Shown here: positions 1-8,532 of the stretch, piece by piece
How positions within the stretch are numbered: the first letter of the stretch is position 1
Layout: each line of letters begins with the position of its first letter
Assembly: GCF_015690355.1 (NCBI RefSeq)
Contig: NZ_JADPRT010000001.1
Span: 124,001-188,000, forward strand
Reading direction: 5' to 3'
From: Streptacidiphilus fuscans
GTDB lineage: Bacteria > Actinomycetota > Actinomycetes > Streptomycetales > Streptomycetaceae
DNA length: 64,000 nucleotides
Translations under genes and position numbers: made by a program
The notes under the pieces: generated by a model
What the model saw: only the letters and a program-made list of their open reading frames with translations
Told to the model about the DNA's origin: nothing
Databases searched by the model: none

Positions 1-1
1 C

Positions 2-964
2 AACGACCTCCAGGCGGCGCTGTCCAACATCGTCGACAACCACCTGGCGGACATCGTCTCCAACTCGTGGTCCGGGCTGATGTACTCCAGCGCGGCCGGT
101 GACGGCGAGTCCCCGACCTCGATCGCCGCCTACGAGCAGATCTTCGAGCAGGGAGCGGCCGAGGGCATCGGCTTCGACTTCTCCGCCGGCGACTGCGGCG
201 ACAACTCCCCGGGAGCCGCGGCCACCGGTGTGAACTGCGACCCGACCACGACCAAGGCCCAGGCCGGCTACCCGTCCTCGGACCCGTTCGTGACCGACGT
301 CGGCGGCAGCGCGCTCGCCGTCTCGGATCCCAAGGGCGACTACAAGTTCGAGACCGACATGGGCACCCTGCTGTCCAACCTGAACTCGACCGGAACGGGC
401 TGGAACCCGCTGCCCGGGTCGTTCTTCTTCGGCGGTGGCGGCGGCACCAGCGACTACTTCGCCCAGCCGTACTACCAGAAGGGCATCGTCCCGACCGCCC
501 TGTCGCACACCCTGATGACGGGCGCGACCAGCGCCACCGCCCAGCGGGTCACCCCCGACGTCGCCATGGTCGGCGACCTGTTCACCTCGGTCCTGGTCGG
601 CTTCTCCGACGGCAGCCCGTACAGCGAGGGCGGCTACGGCGGCACCAGCGTCTCCTCCCCGTGCTGGACGGCTGTGCAGGCCGACGCCATCCAGGCCCGT
701 GGCGACCGTCCGCTCGGGTTCGCCAACCCGGAGATCTACGACCGGTTCGGCACCAAGGACTTCCACGACATCGTCAACAAGACGGCGTTGAACGGCCAGC
801 CGCCGCTCAACGCGGTCTTCGACAACGGCCTGCAGAACGGCAGCCTGAACGCCGCCCTGGTGGCCTTCGGCCGTGACTACGGCCTGGTGGCCACCCCCGG
901 CTTCTCCAACGCCACCGGCGTCGGCTCGCCGACGGCGGCCTACCTGGAGTCCTACGAGCACTGA
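2..964 (+). CDS. S53 family (sedolisin/kumamolisin-type) serine protease, 3' part
   Basis: Reads open from the left window edge, so the N-terminus (signal peptide, pro-domain and the Glu/Asp part of the catalytic triad) lies outside. What remains is the C-terminal half of a sedolisin catalytic domain. The SAGD motif (about residue 53 of the visible part) carries the oxyanion-hole Asp, GGTSVSSP (about residue 213) carries the nucleophilic Ser, and FHDIV plus ATGVGSP near the C-terminus match the calcium-site region of the family. S53 enzymes are secreted acid-active endopeptidases, so this is probably an extracellular protease. The usual PGxD before ATGxGSP reads PGFSN here, so one calcium ligand may differ. 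A strong hairpin follows the stop. Confidence 0.88.
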   Translation, partial: NDLQAALSNIVDNHLADIVSNSWSGLMYSSAAGDGESPTSIAAYEQIFEQGAAEGIGFDFSAGDCGDNSPGAAATGVNCDPTTTKAQAGYPSSDPFVTDVGGSALAVSDPKGDYKFETDMGTLLSNLNSTGTGWNPLPGSFFFGGGGGTSDYFAQPYYQKGIVPTALSHTLMTGATSATAQRVTPDVAMVGDLFTSVLVGFSDGSPYSEGGYGGTSVSSPCWTAVQADAIQARGDRPLGFANPEIYDRFGTKDFHDIVNKTALNGQPPLNAVFDNGLQNGSLNAALVAFGRDYGLVATPGFSNATGVGSPTAAYLESYEH

Positions 965-981
965 CGGTCGGTCAGCTACCA

Positions 982-1018
982 CCGGGGCCCGGCGGGGATA
1001 ACTCCCGCCGGGCCCCGG
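982..1018. terminator. bidirectional hairpin terminator
   Basis: A perfect 15-bp stem (CCGGGGCCCGGCGGG at 982-996 with its complement at 1004-1018) and a 7-nt loop lies 17 bp after the protease stop. It also lies just past the stop of the convergent oxidoreductase gene, so it probably ends both transcripts. Confidence 0.85.
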
Positions 1019-1039
1019 TCGCGTTTTGGCGGCGGGTGG

Positions 1040-1912
1040 TCAGGCGTGGCGGGCGAGGTTCAGGGCCGAGTTGAGCGCCTGCTTGAGCGGCACCGTGGGA
1101 CGGCCGATCAGGCGGGCCAAGTCGCCACTGGTGGTGGCCAGTTCGCCGCGACGCAGACCCTGGTCGGCGTCGGCCAGGATCTCCGCGAAGACCTGCGGCA
1201 CGCCGTTGCCGGTCAGGGCTCGGACGTAGTCGGCCTCCGGAAGGTCCGTGTACCCGACCGGAGTTCCGGAGCCGGCGCTGATCTCGGCGGCGAGCTCGGC
1301 CAGGGTGAAGGCCTCGTCCCCGCCGAGCTCGTACGCCTTTCCGGCGTGTCCGTCGGTGGTGAGGACGGCCGCGGCCGCGGCTGCGTAGTCGGCCCGGGGA
1401 GCGGTGTTGACCCGGCCCTCGCCCGCGCTGCCGAACAGCGCGCCGTGCTCCAGGACCGCCGCGAGGTGGTCGGTGTAGTTCTCCGTGTACCAGCCGTTGC
1501 GCAGCAGCACGAACGGTACGCCGCTCGCCCGCAGCAGCGCCTCGGTGGCCTGGTGGTCCTCGGCCAGCCGCATGGTGCTGGTGTCGGCGTTGACGATGCT
1601 GGTGTAGGCCAGCAGCTCGACCCCCGCCTCCCGTGCGGCTTCGACGGCGTTGCGGTGCTGCTCGACCCGGGCCCCGGGCTCGCTGCCGGAGACCAGCAGG
1701 ACCCGGTGCGCACCGGCGAACGCGCTGCGCAGGGTCGCGGGGTCGGCGTAGTCGGCGGCGCGCAGCTGGACGCCGCGGTCGCCCAGTGCCCCCCGCCGGT
1801 CGAGGCTGCGGCCGGTGGCGATGATGTCGGCGGCGGGGACGCCGCGGTCGAGGAGGTTCTCGACGACCAGACGGCCCAGGTTGCCGGTGGCGCCGGTGAC
1901 GACGAGTGTCAT
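1040..1912 (-). CDS. NmrA-like NAD(P)-dependent oxidoreductase
   Basis: 290 residues, the usual length of the NmrA/QorB (YtfG) branch of atypical short-chain dehydrogenases. The N-terminus shows the Rossmann dinucleotide motif TGATGNLG (residues 6-13). The body has the atypical-SDR layout without the Tyr-x3-Lys pair of classical SDRs. Family members reduce quinones with NADPH or act as redox sensors, so a cytoplasmic quinone reductase is the likely role. Such genes in actinomycetes usually face an HxlR-family repressor. Here only a damaged remnant of one is visible on the opposite strand (2036-2212), so this gene may have lost its regulator. The ATG start at 1912 leaves a 289-bp upstream region. 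Confidence 0.85.
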   Translation of the reverse strand: MTLVVTGATGNLGRLVVENLLDRGVPAADIIATGRSLDRRGALGDRGVQLRAADYADPATLRSAFAGAHRVLLVSGSEPGARVEQHRNAVEAAREAGVELLAYTSIVNADTSTMRLAEDHQATEALLRASGVPFVLLRNGWYTENYTDHLAAVLEHGALFGSAGEGRVNTAPRADYAAAAAAVLTTDGHAGKAYELGGDEAFTLAELAAEISAGSGTPVGYTDLPEADYVRALTGNGVPQVFAEILADADQGLRRGELATTSGDLARLIGRPTVPLKQALNSALNLARHA

Positions 1913-2050
1913 GTGCGTGCTCCTTGTCGATCGGTTTCCCCGGTCAACGGCGGATGCCTCCCATACCCTTCCGCTGCGGTGGTACGCACTTTGACGTACG
2001 GTACTGACAGGGAGGAAAGTATCGAGGTCAGAGGCATGCTGGCAGGAAAC

Positions 2051-2098
2051 CTCTCGGGCAATCTCTCGGGCAATCTCTCGGGCAATCCCTCGGGGAAT
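2051..2098 (+). repeat. 12-bp tandem repeat, four units
   Basis: Three exact copies of CTCTCGGGCAAT (2051-2086) are followed by a fourth copy with two changes (2087-2098). The period is a multiple of three, so the repeat keeps the frame of the putative HxlR remnant and encodes LSGN units. This looks like slippage expansion at the start of a decaying gene. Confidence 0.9.
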
Positions 2099-2141
2099 GT
2101 CTTCGATCCGAGCTGGCCAGCCCGCTGCGCACGCTCAAGGC

Positions 2142-2169
2142 GGAAGCGCCCGCTGAGGCGGACGCTTCC
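2142..2169 (-). terminator. hairpin terminator of the GH87-like gene
   Basis: Read on the minus strand, GGAAGCG-t-CCGC, a CTCA loop and GCGG-g-CGCTTCC form an 11-bp stem with one mismatch, 32 bp past the stop at 2202. Confidence 0.65.
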
Positions 2170-2201
2170 CGGGCCCCTTGTGGGCTCGCCTTGTGCTCCG
2201 A

Positions 2202-5200
2202 TCAGCTGCTGAAGACCTGGAACTCGGAGAGCTGACCGGCTGCCCAGCCGGTGTTGGCGGTGATGTTGACCCGCAAGTACCGCTGGGTGGTCGCCGGGAA
2301 GGTGATGGTCACCGTGTTGCTGTTGACGTTCGGGTCGAAGGTGTAGGTGGCCGAGCCGACGACGGTGGTGAAGTTGGTGCCGTCGGTGCTGCCCAGCAGC
2401 GACAGCGTCTGGTTGCGCGCGGCCCACGAGGTGCTGTTCGGCAGCTCCAGCACGACGCGGCTGACGCTCTGCGCCGAGCCCAGGTCGACCTGGACCCACT
2501 GCGGGAAGGTGCCGTTGGCGCTCTCCCAGTAGCTGGCCTGGTTGCCGTCGGTGACGTTGGCCGAGACGTAGTTCTGCGTGTTGCTCGACTCGCTCGTCGC
2601 CGCGTTCAGCGCCAGGTTCGTCGGGGTGGTGCTGGTGCCCGTCCCGGTCAGGGCGATCGTCAGCGGGCTGTTGGACGCGTTGCCGGTGACGCTGACGCTG
2701 CCGGTCCGGGTGCCCGCCGCGGTCGGGGTGAAGGTGACGCTGACGGTGCAGGAGGCGTTGGCGGCGAGCGAACTGCCGCAGGTGTTGGTCTGCGCGAAGT
2801 CCCCGCTGGTGGTGACCGAGGAGATCGACGCTGCGGCCGAACCGGTGTTGCTGACGGTCACCGACTGCGCCGTGCTGGTCGAGTTGACGGCCTGTCCGGC
2901 GAAGCTCAGCGAGGTCGGGGCCGCCGAGAGGGTCGCGGACGAGGAGCCGCCCGCGCTCGGGTAGACCGCGAAGTCGGAGATCTGTCCGGCCGCCCAACCG
3001 GTGTTGGCGGTGATGTTGACCCGCACGTAGCGGGCGGTGGTCGACGAGAACGGGATGGTGACGGTGTTGTTGTTGGCGTTGGGGTCGAAGTTGTAGCCCG
3101 CCGAGCCGACGATGGTGGAGAAGTTGGTGCCGTCGGTCGAGCCGAGCACGGAGAGCGTCTCGGTGCGCGCACCCCAGGCCGTGGACGGCGGCAGCCGCAG
3201 CACGATCTTGCCGACGCTCCAGTTCCGGCCGAGGTCGACCTGCGCCCACTGCGGGAAGGAGCCGTTGGCGCTCTCCCAGTAGGTGTTCGGGTCGGTGTCG
3301 GTCATGTTGGCGGGGACGTAGGAGCCGTTGCTGGAGCTGGCCGACGCCGGCTGCCCGGCGGCGATGTCGGTGGTGCTGTCGGCGGCCGTCCCGCTGAGGG
3401 CCACCGTTGTCGGGGAGTTGTTGGCGTTGCTCGTCACGGTCAGGGTGCCGGTGCGGGTGCCCGCGGCGGTCGGCGCGAAGCCGACGTTCACCGTGCAGGA
3501 GGCGCCGACCGCGACGGTGCCGCAGTTGTTGGTCTGCGTGAAGTCACCGCTGACCGACACCCCGGACACCGAGGCCGAGGTCGTGCCGGAGTTGGTGACC
3601 GTCACCGCCTGCGTCGACGCGGTGGCGCCGACGGCGGTATCGCCGAAGGTCAGTCCGGCCGGGCTCGCCCCGAGCACCGGACCGGGCGCGGTCCCCGTCC
3701 CGGACAGCGCGACCGTGTTGGTGACCCCGCCCGCGTTCACGGTGAGACTGCCGGTGCGGCTTCCCGTCGCCGTCGGCGAGAAGGTGACGCTGACGGTGCA
3801 GGAGCCGTTCGCCGCGATGGAACTGCCGCAGGTGTTGGTCTGGGCGAAGTCGCCCGTCGCCGCGATCGACGACACCGACGCGGCGGCCGAGGTCGGGTTG
3901 GTCACCGTCACCGTCTGTGCGGCGCTGGTGCTCCCGGTCGCCTGCGAGCCGAAGCCGAGCGCGCTCGGGGACGCGGTGACGCCGGTCGGGGGATAGGGCG
4001 GGTAGACCGGGGCCGGCCAGCCGTTGCACTGGGTCGGGCTGATCCCGGAGTTGCCGCCGTTGTCGGTGATCGCGAAGGCGGTGCCCTCGCAGTTGTAGCT
4101 GGGCGCGTTGCCCGCGTTGACCTGCGCGACCCCGGTGGCGGTCACGTTCTGGAAGGTGGCCGCGCCGCCGGTCTGCTCCTGCAGCGCGAAGGTCCCGGTC
4201 CCGTTGATGGTCACGGTGTTGAGGTTGACGCCGCTGATCGTGCCCTCGACCCACTGCACGGCCTCGAAGGGGCTCTGCTCGATCAGGTCGTTGGTCACGT
4301 TGATCGGGCCGGTGATGTTGCCCTGACTGCCGTCGAACCAGAGCGCGCCGACGCCGAACTGCCAGTTCGGGTCGAGGGAGCCGTCACGGATCAGCGTGTT
4401 GTTCGAAATAGTGGTGGTGCCGACCGGGGTGGAGGTGAACCGCTGGCCGACCTGGATGCCACCGCCCTGCGTGATGCCGGTGTCCTGCACCAGGTTGCCG
4501 GTGACGGCGTTGTCGTGGCCGCCGTAGATCGCGATGCCGTTGGCCAACTGCTGCAGCTGGACCGTGTTGTTCGAGATGGTGTCGTTGGCGTCCGCGCCGA
4601 TGCTGGAGTCGGCCCAGGTGGCGATGCCGTCGTCACCGGTGTTGCGGATGTCGCTGTTGGTCACCGTCGAATTGGTGACCCCGCCGTGGAAGTTGATGCC
4701 GTCGGCCGTGGTGTCGCGGATCCGCATGCCGCTGAACTTCAGCGAGTCCATCGGGCCGTCCATCCAGGCGCCGACCTTCGTGTGCTCGATCCACAGGTTC
4801 GACACCGTCGAGTTCGACATCGCGCCGCCGATGCCGTTGACCTGGCAACTGTCGCAGCGTTCCTGGACGTTGCCGAAGATGGCGAAGTTCTGCAGGTGCA
4901 CGCCGGTGCTCGGGTTGGGCGCCGAGTTGCCGTAGAAGCCGGGCGCCGTGCCGGTGACGGTCGAGTACCACATGCCCGCGCCCGCGACGGTGACGTTGTT
5001 GACGCTGATGTGGCCAGGGACGTCGTAGGTCCCCGGCGGGATCCACACCGTGCCGCCCGCTCCGGCGGCGGTGATGGCGGCGTTGAACGCGTTGGTGGAG
5101 TCGGTCGCGCCGCTGGGGTCGGCGCCCTCGCTGGTGACCGAGACCGAGCCCGCGGGCTGGGTCAGCGCCGGGCCGACGTTCTCGAAGTCGGCGAAGTCCA

Positions 5201-5795
5201 GCGTGTAGGAGGAGGCGGTGTCCTCGGAGTCCACCTGGAGCGTGAAGGTGGTGCCCTGCGGATAGGTGGTGGTGAACAGCCGGTGCACCTCGTCGTAGAA
5301 GTGGTGCGGGTTCCCGCTGCTCGGGGTGTTGGTGAACGGGTAGCTGCCGTAGTACCAGCTGTAGGCGTTGGTGAGCGAGAAGTCGCTCTGCTTGACGCCG
5401 TTGACGTAGAGCGAGAGCGGCGCGGTGTAGACCGAGCCGTCCGAGCTGTCCGGGATCGAGTAGCGGAAGTCGATCGAGTTGGTGGCCACCGGCGTGGTGA
5501 AACTGACGTACTGTCCGCTGCCGTTCCCGGCCAACGTCACCGCCTTGCGGCCCGAGGCCTCGTCGGCGAGCTGCCCCTGGGTGTAACTGGGGCCGATGAC
5601 CGTCCCGTTGGTGGGCGAGCTCTCCGCCTGCACCTCCGCGTAGGGCAGACTCGCGCCACTCCCGCCGGTCGCGACCGGCGTCGCGGCGAACGCGGGCGAG
5701 GCCGTCACCGGCGCGAGAGCGAAGGCGCCGGTCAGAAGCGCCGCACTGGCGACCCCGGCCGCAGCGCGTCTCAGCGTGCGTATCAGCTTGGACAA
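2202..5795 (-). CDS. secreted GH87-type alpha-1,3-glucanase/mycodextranase with discoidin and choice-of-anchor-D domains
   Basis: 1197 residues from a TTG start at 5795, chosen because AAGGAG lies 6 nt upstream and the product then opens with a clean signal peptide (RTLRRAAAG, hydrophobic core, cleavage near ASPAFA-A). An in-frame ATG at 5849 would add 18 unlikely residues. An N-terminal carbohydrate-binding-like region is followed by a right-handed beta-helix. The helix contains NLWIEHTK, ADGINF and RNTGDDG; the three Asp are spaced 23 and 1 residues apart, as in the catalytic triad reported for GH87 alpha-1,3-glucanase. The C-terminal half has two choice-of-anchor-D repeats, an F5/8 type C domain, another anchor-D repeat and a last F5/8 type C domain. 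It probably hydrolyses fungal or bacterial alpha-1,3-glucan outside the cell. Confidence 0.82.
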   Translation of the reverse strand: MSKLIRTLRRAAAGVASAALLTGAFALAPVTASPAFAATPVATGGSGASLPYAEVQAESSPTNGTVIGPSYTQGQLADEASGRKAVTLAGNGSGQYVSFTTPVATNSIDFRYSIPDSSDGSVYTAPLSLYVNGVKQSDFSLTNAYSWYYGSYPFTNTPSSGNPHHFYDEVHRLFTTTYPQGTTFTLQVDSEDTASSYTLDFADFENVGPALTQPAGSVSVTSEGADPSGATDSTNAFNAAITAAGAGGTVWIPPGTYDVPGHISVNNVTVAGAGMWYSTVTGTAPGFYGNSAPNPSTGVHLQNFAIFGNVQERCDSCQVNGIGGAMSNSTVSNLWIEHTKVGAWMDGPMDSLKFSGMRIRDTTADGINFHGGVTNSTVTNSDIRNTGDDGIATWADSSIGADANDTISNNTVQLQQLANGIAIYGGHDNAVTGNLVQDTGITQGGGIQVGQRFTSTPVGTTTISNNTLIRDGSLDPNWQFGVGALWFDGSQGNITGPINVTNDLIEQSPFEAVQWVEGTISGVNLNTVTINGTGTFALQEQTGGAATFQNVTATGVAQVNAGNAPSYNCEGTAFAITDNGGNSGISPTQCNGWPAPVYPPYPPTGVTASPSALGFGSQATGSTSAAQTVTVTNPTSAAASVSSIAATGDFAQTNTCGSSIAANGSCTVSVTFSPTATGSRTGSLTVNAGGVTNTVALSGTGTAPGPVLGASPAGLTFGDTAVGATASTQAVTVTNSGTTSASVSGVSVSGDFTQTNNCGTVAVGASCTVNVGFAPTAAGTRTGTLTVTSNANNSPTTVALSGTAADSTTDIAAGQPASASSSNGSYVPANMTDTDPNTYWESANGSFPQWAQVDLGRNWSVGKIVLRLPPSTAWGARTETLSVLGSTDGTNFSTIVGSAGYNFDPNANNNTVTIPFSSTTARYVRVNITANTGWAAGQISDFAVYPSAGGSSSATLSAAPTSLSFAGQAVNSTSTAQSVTVSNTGSAAASISSVTTSGDFAQTNTCGSSLAANASCTVSVTFTPTAAGTRTGSVSVTGNASNSPLTIALTGTGTSTTPTNLALNAATSESSNTQNYVSANVTDGNQASYWESANGTFPQWVQVDLGSAQSVSRVVLELPNSTSWAARNQTLSLLGSTDGTNFTTVVGSATYTFDPNVNSNTVTITFPATTQRYLRVNITANTGWAAGQLSEFQVFSS

Positions 5796-5958
5796 AAGGT
5801 GCTCCTTGGAACCGGAAGGGGTGGGCGAAACCGGAGAAGTGTCATGCAACGGACATCCAGGCAGGCGTGACGCAGAACAGACATGACACGTTCCGGGGGG
5901 GAGCAGGCTGGAACCGTAATCCCTAGGACATCCGCGCGCAATATCTCTCGCGACAATT

Positions 5959-6166
5959 GCTAGTTTTTTGCGTAGATATGAAAAGCCATGAGGTCTTCGG
6001 TGCCCCCTGAACCCGCGCGTCGCTTGCGGTCTGATCCCTGGTCAAGCCCTGCGGCTACAGCCCCGCGTGCCGTGTTGACGCCGGTGTCGGGTGAGAATGT
6101 CGGGTCGCATCGCTTGCTGCAAACCATGCCGGAATCTTGCTTCGTCTGAGCAAGTTATTTGCGTAG
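5959..6166. repeat. 17-bp direct repeat pair in an AT-rich intergenic region
   Basis: The 404-bp gap 5796-6199 holds no convincing gene. Two related 17-mers lie in it, 5959-5975 (GCTAGTTTTTTGCGTAG) and 6150-6166 (GCAAGTTATTTGCGTAG), 15 of 17 identical and in the same orientation, 191 bp apart. The first sits in an AT-rich patch about 165 bp before the TTG start of the GH87-like gene. They may be binding sites for one regulator, but this is inference. Confidence 0.55.
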
Positions 6167-6199
6167 GCACGCGCGCGGCACGAGCGCAGCAGCTGACGA

Positions 6200-7264
6200 T
6201 CAGGCGTTGCGGAAGCCGATGAGGCGCTTGACCGCCTCGCGCAGGTAGCGGTCGGCGGCGGTGAGGGGCAGGCGTTCGCGGTAGTAGGCCGGGGAGAAGA
6301 CCGGCCGGGCGCCGAAGCTCTCTTTGAACCGCGCCAGGGTGGACCCCGGCCGGGCGTCTCCCATGTCGTACAGGAGGCACCCGGCGGCGCAGGCGTCCTG
6401 AATGGCGAGTCGGTGCAGCATGTGGTTGGCATGGACCGGGGCAGCCAGGCTCCGGTCCATGGCCCCACGCCAGTACTTGGCGTGGGTGCCGTGCCGCAGG
6501 ACCACGATCGCGGCCGCGGGCCGCCCTTCGTGGCTGGCCAGCCAGATCGCGCAGTCGGCGCCGAACCGTTCGGCGACCGCCGCCACCAGCCGGGGCGGTT
6601 CCTCGCGCAGTCGGCGCCAGCGGGCGAGTGCGAGCGGCTCGTGCTGCTGTTCGGCCCAGCGCACCAGGGACTCCTCGTAGAGCTGCTGGAACTGCGGCAC
6701 GAAGCGCCCGGTGCGGTCCACCTCGAAGGTGGCCTGCGATCGCTCGGCGCGACGCGCGCCCTGGCGCACGGACGAGTGGAAGCCGCGTGTCCAGGCCTCC
6801 TCGAAGCCGCCCGCCAGATCCAACAGGTATGTCGTGCGTTCCACGGAGGCGAAGCCCTCCGGCACGGAGGCGTCCCAGACCGACGGTCCGCGCGGGCTGA
6901 ACCGGACCGCGACCCGCAGCGCGGGCCGGGATGCGAGGTCGTCGAAGACGAGACGCGCCTGGTCCACGTCCGGAGCGCCGTCAGGCACGACGGCCCCGCC
7001 CACACCCCAGCCGGGCCATGACTCCTCCGTCAGCAGCCGACCAGGCCAGGAACGACGCCGCACCATCGGGACCACCAACTCTGCGCCCGAGGCGAACCGG
7101 TAGTGCCGGCTCACGTCCTCCAGCGGCCAGGCGTCGCAGAGGCAGTCGAGCCAGGTCGGCGTCTGGGTGACGAGTACGTCCCGGTCGCGGCGCGCCAACT
7201 CCCACCACAGCTCCCTGGGTACGGGGCTGGTGACCTCGATGTGACTGCCCTGGGCGCTCGCCAC
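6200..7264 (-). CDS. FemAB/GNAT-fold acyltransferase (BioF2-like), surface polysaccharide locus
   Basis: 354 residues from GTG 7264 with GGAG 7 nt upstream. The sequence matches the Acetyltransf_6 (CelD/BioF2-like) branch of the GNAT superfamily. Signs are the FHSSVRQGARRAER segment (about residue 150), a variable middle, and a C-terminal half with AIWLASHEGRPAAAIVVLRHG and LYDMGDA typical of the acyl-CoA or aminoacyl-tRNA pocket side. Proteins of this group transfer acyl or aminoacyl groups during exopolysaccharide or peptidoglycan modification. It is divergent from a paralogue starting at 7366 with a 101-bp shared promoter region. The substrate cannot be told from sequence. Confidence 0.75.
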   Translation of the reverse strand: MASAQGSHIEVTSPVPRELWWELARRDRDVLVTQTPTWLDCLCDAWPLEDVSRHYRFASGAELVVPMVRRRSWPGRLLTEESWPGWGVGGAVVPDGAPDVDQARLVFDDLASRPALRVAVRFSPRGPSVWDASVPEGFASVERTTYLLDLAGGFEEAWTRGFHSSVRQGARRAERSQATFEVDRTGRFVPQFQQLYEESLVRWAEQQHEPLALARWRRLREEPPRLVAAVAERFGADCAIWLASHEGRPAAAIVVLRHGTHAKYWRGAMDRSLAAPVHANHMLHRLAIQDACAAGCLLYDMGDARPGSTLARFKESFGARPVFSPAYYRERLPLTAADRYLREAVKRLIGFRNA

Positions 7265-7365
7265 GGACGTCTCCGATTCAGCCGGTCATTCATCCTGTAC
7301 ACGGCTTTTGAGCCATTTCTGCCCTATGGTCAAATCTAGCGTGTCCGTCGTCCGTCGGAGGCCCT

Positions 7366-8475
7366 GTGCCCACCAGCCAAGCGGTCGTCAGCCCGGCGCC
7401 GAGGTCCGAGTGGAACCGACTGCTGGCCGGCGATCCGGCCTCCTCGGTCTTCCAGACCCCGGCCTGGTTCGACGCGGTGATCCGGCTGACCGGCGGTCGC
7501 GATGCCAGCCGTCTCTACACGACCGGGGACGGGCGCCGTCTGCTGCTGCCCTTGGTGCGGCGCTCACTGATCCCAGGGATCGTGTTCGACGCCGCCTATC
7601 CGCACCGCATGGGCCCCGGAGGGCTGCTGGCGACCGGGGGGCTACGGCCCGAGGATGTGGACCTGGTCCTGTCGGACGTGCTCCTGGCGCGAACGCCCGG
7701 AGTCAGGATCGCGGCGATGCACGACGTCACCGACCGCTGGGAACAAGGCCTGGCGCTCGGAGCAGCGCCTCGCGTCGACGTGGTCCGTGCGCACGTGCAC
7801 GTGCTCGACCTGGACGGCGGTTTCGCCCGGGTGCGTGACGACCGCTTCCACGCCTCCACCAGGAAGAACGTGCGCAAGGCAGAACGCTCCGGCCTCACCG
7901 TCGAGCGGGACGTGACGGGGCGGCTGGTCCCCGCTTTCTACGACGTCTACCTGCGTTGGTCGGCAGAGCGTGCCCGAAAGTCCGGCCTGCCCTGGCCGCT
8001 CGCCGCCGCGCTGGCACGTCGCCGGGAACCGCTGCCGATGTTCGAGACTCTGGCGACGTCGCTGGACGGCGCCTGTCGGCTCTGGCTGGCGCGCTACGAC
8101 GGCGAGCCGGTGGCGGGGCTCATGACGTTCGTCCACGGCGAGCACGGCGTCTCCTTCCGCAGCTACGCCGTCAAGGAGTTCGCGTCGCTGCGGGCCGGAC
8201 TGCTGCTCCAGCGGGCGGCGATCGAGGACGCCTGCGACCAGGGGTGTCGCTTCTACAGCATGGGCATGTCCGGTGGTGTCCGGGGGATCGAGGTGACCAA
8301 GGAGGCGATGGGTGCCACGCCCCGGACGGTGCTCGAATGCCGTAGGGAACGTCTGCCGTTCACGCGCCTGGAGCACCTTGGGAGCGGCATGGAATCCACC
8401 GCCGCCCGAATCCTTGCCCGTCTGCGCGGTGACCACCGAGCGGAGCCAGGGAGCCTTGCGGGTGTCAGGGAATAA
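7366..8475 (+). CDS. FemAB/GNAT-fold acyltransferase (BioF2-like), paralogue
   Basis: 369 residues from GTG 7366, with GGAGG 4 nt upstream. It has the same architecture as the divergent gene at 6200-7264. Parallel landmarks are FHASTRKNVRKAERSG (about residue 163), a C-terminal CRLWLARYDGEPVAGLMTF and FYSMGMSGG ahead of the terminal basic region. It is the first gene of a plus-strand run (flippase, PRTase-kinase-HAD, APH-like kinase, GT-C-like protein, two GH16). This suggests it acylates a precursor of the polysaccharide made here. Pairs of such proteins in one locus may modify two positions of one sugar, but that is a guess. Confidence 0.75.
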   Translation: MPTSQAVVSPAPRSEWNRLLAGDPASSVFQTPAWFDAVIRLTGGRDASRLYTTGDGRRLLLPLVRRSLIPGIVFDAAYPHRMGPGGLLATGGLRPEDVDLVLSDVLLARTPGVRIAAMHDVTDRWEQGLALGAAPRVDVVRAHVHVLDLDGGFARVRDDRFHASTRKNVRKAERSGLTVERDVTGRLVPAFYDVYLRWSAERARKSGLPWPLAAALARRREPLPMFETLATSLDGACRLWLARYDGEPVAGLMTFVHGEHGVSFRSYAVKEFASLRAGLLLQRAAIEDACDQGCRFYSMGMSGGVRGIEVTKEAMGATPRTVLECRRERLPFTRLEHLGSGMESTAARILARLRGDHRAEPGSLAGVRE

Positions 8476-8532
8476 CGGGCATCAAGGAATAAACTGGGCG
8501 GACCTGACCCGGTCGAGGACGGGAGCTCGCCT

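Larger units (their letters stand above)
2036..2212 (+). pseudogene. decayed HxlR-family regulator N-terminus (putative)
   Basis: A 58-codon reading frame faces the NmrA gene. Its product reads MLAGN, then four LSGN-like repeats, then GNVFDPSWPARCAR. HxlR regulators that sit opposite NmrA genes commonly begin GNVFDPxCPxR, so the tail looks like the start of such a protein with the Cys replaced by Trp. The following winged-helix sequence is absent and the frame runs into the terminator of the next gene. The identification rests on this short stretch and on gene order, so it is inference. Alternatively it is random reading of repeat DNA. Confidence 0.35.

Noticed and set aside
2178..5870. 1230-codon plus-strand frame opposite the GH87-like gene
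   Set aside because: It is Arg/Gly/Val-rich antisense reading of a gene with a clear signal peptide, catalytic motifs and domain repeats on the minus strand; high GC keeps antisense frames open.
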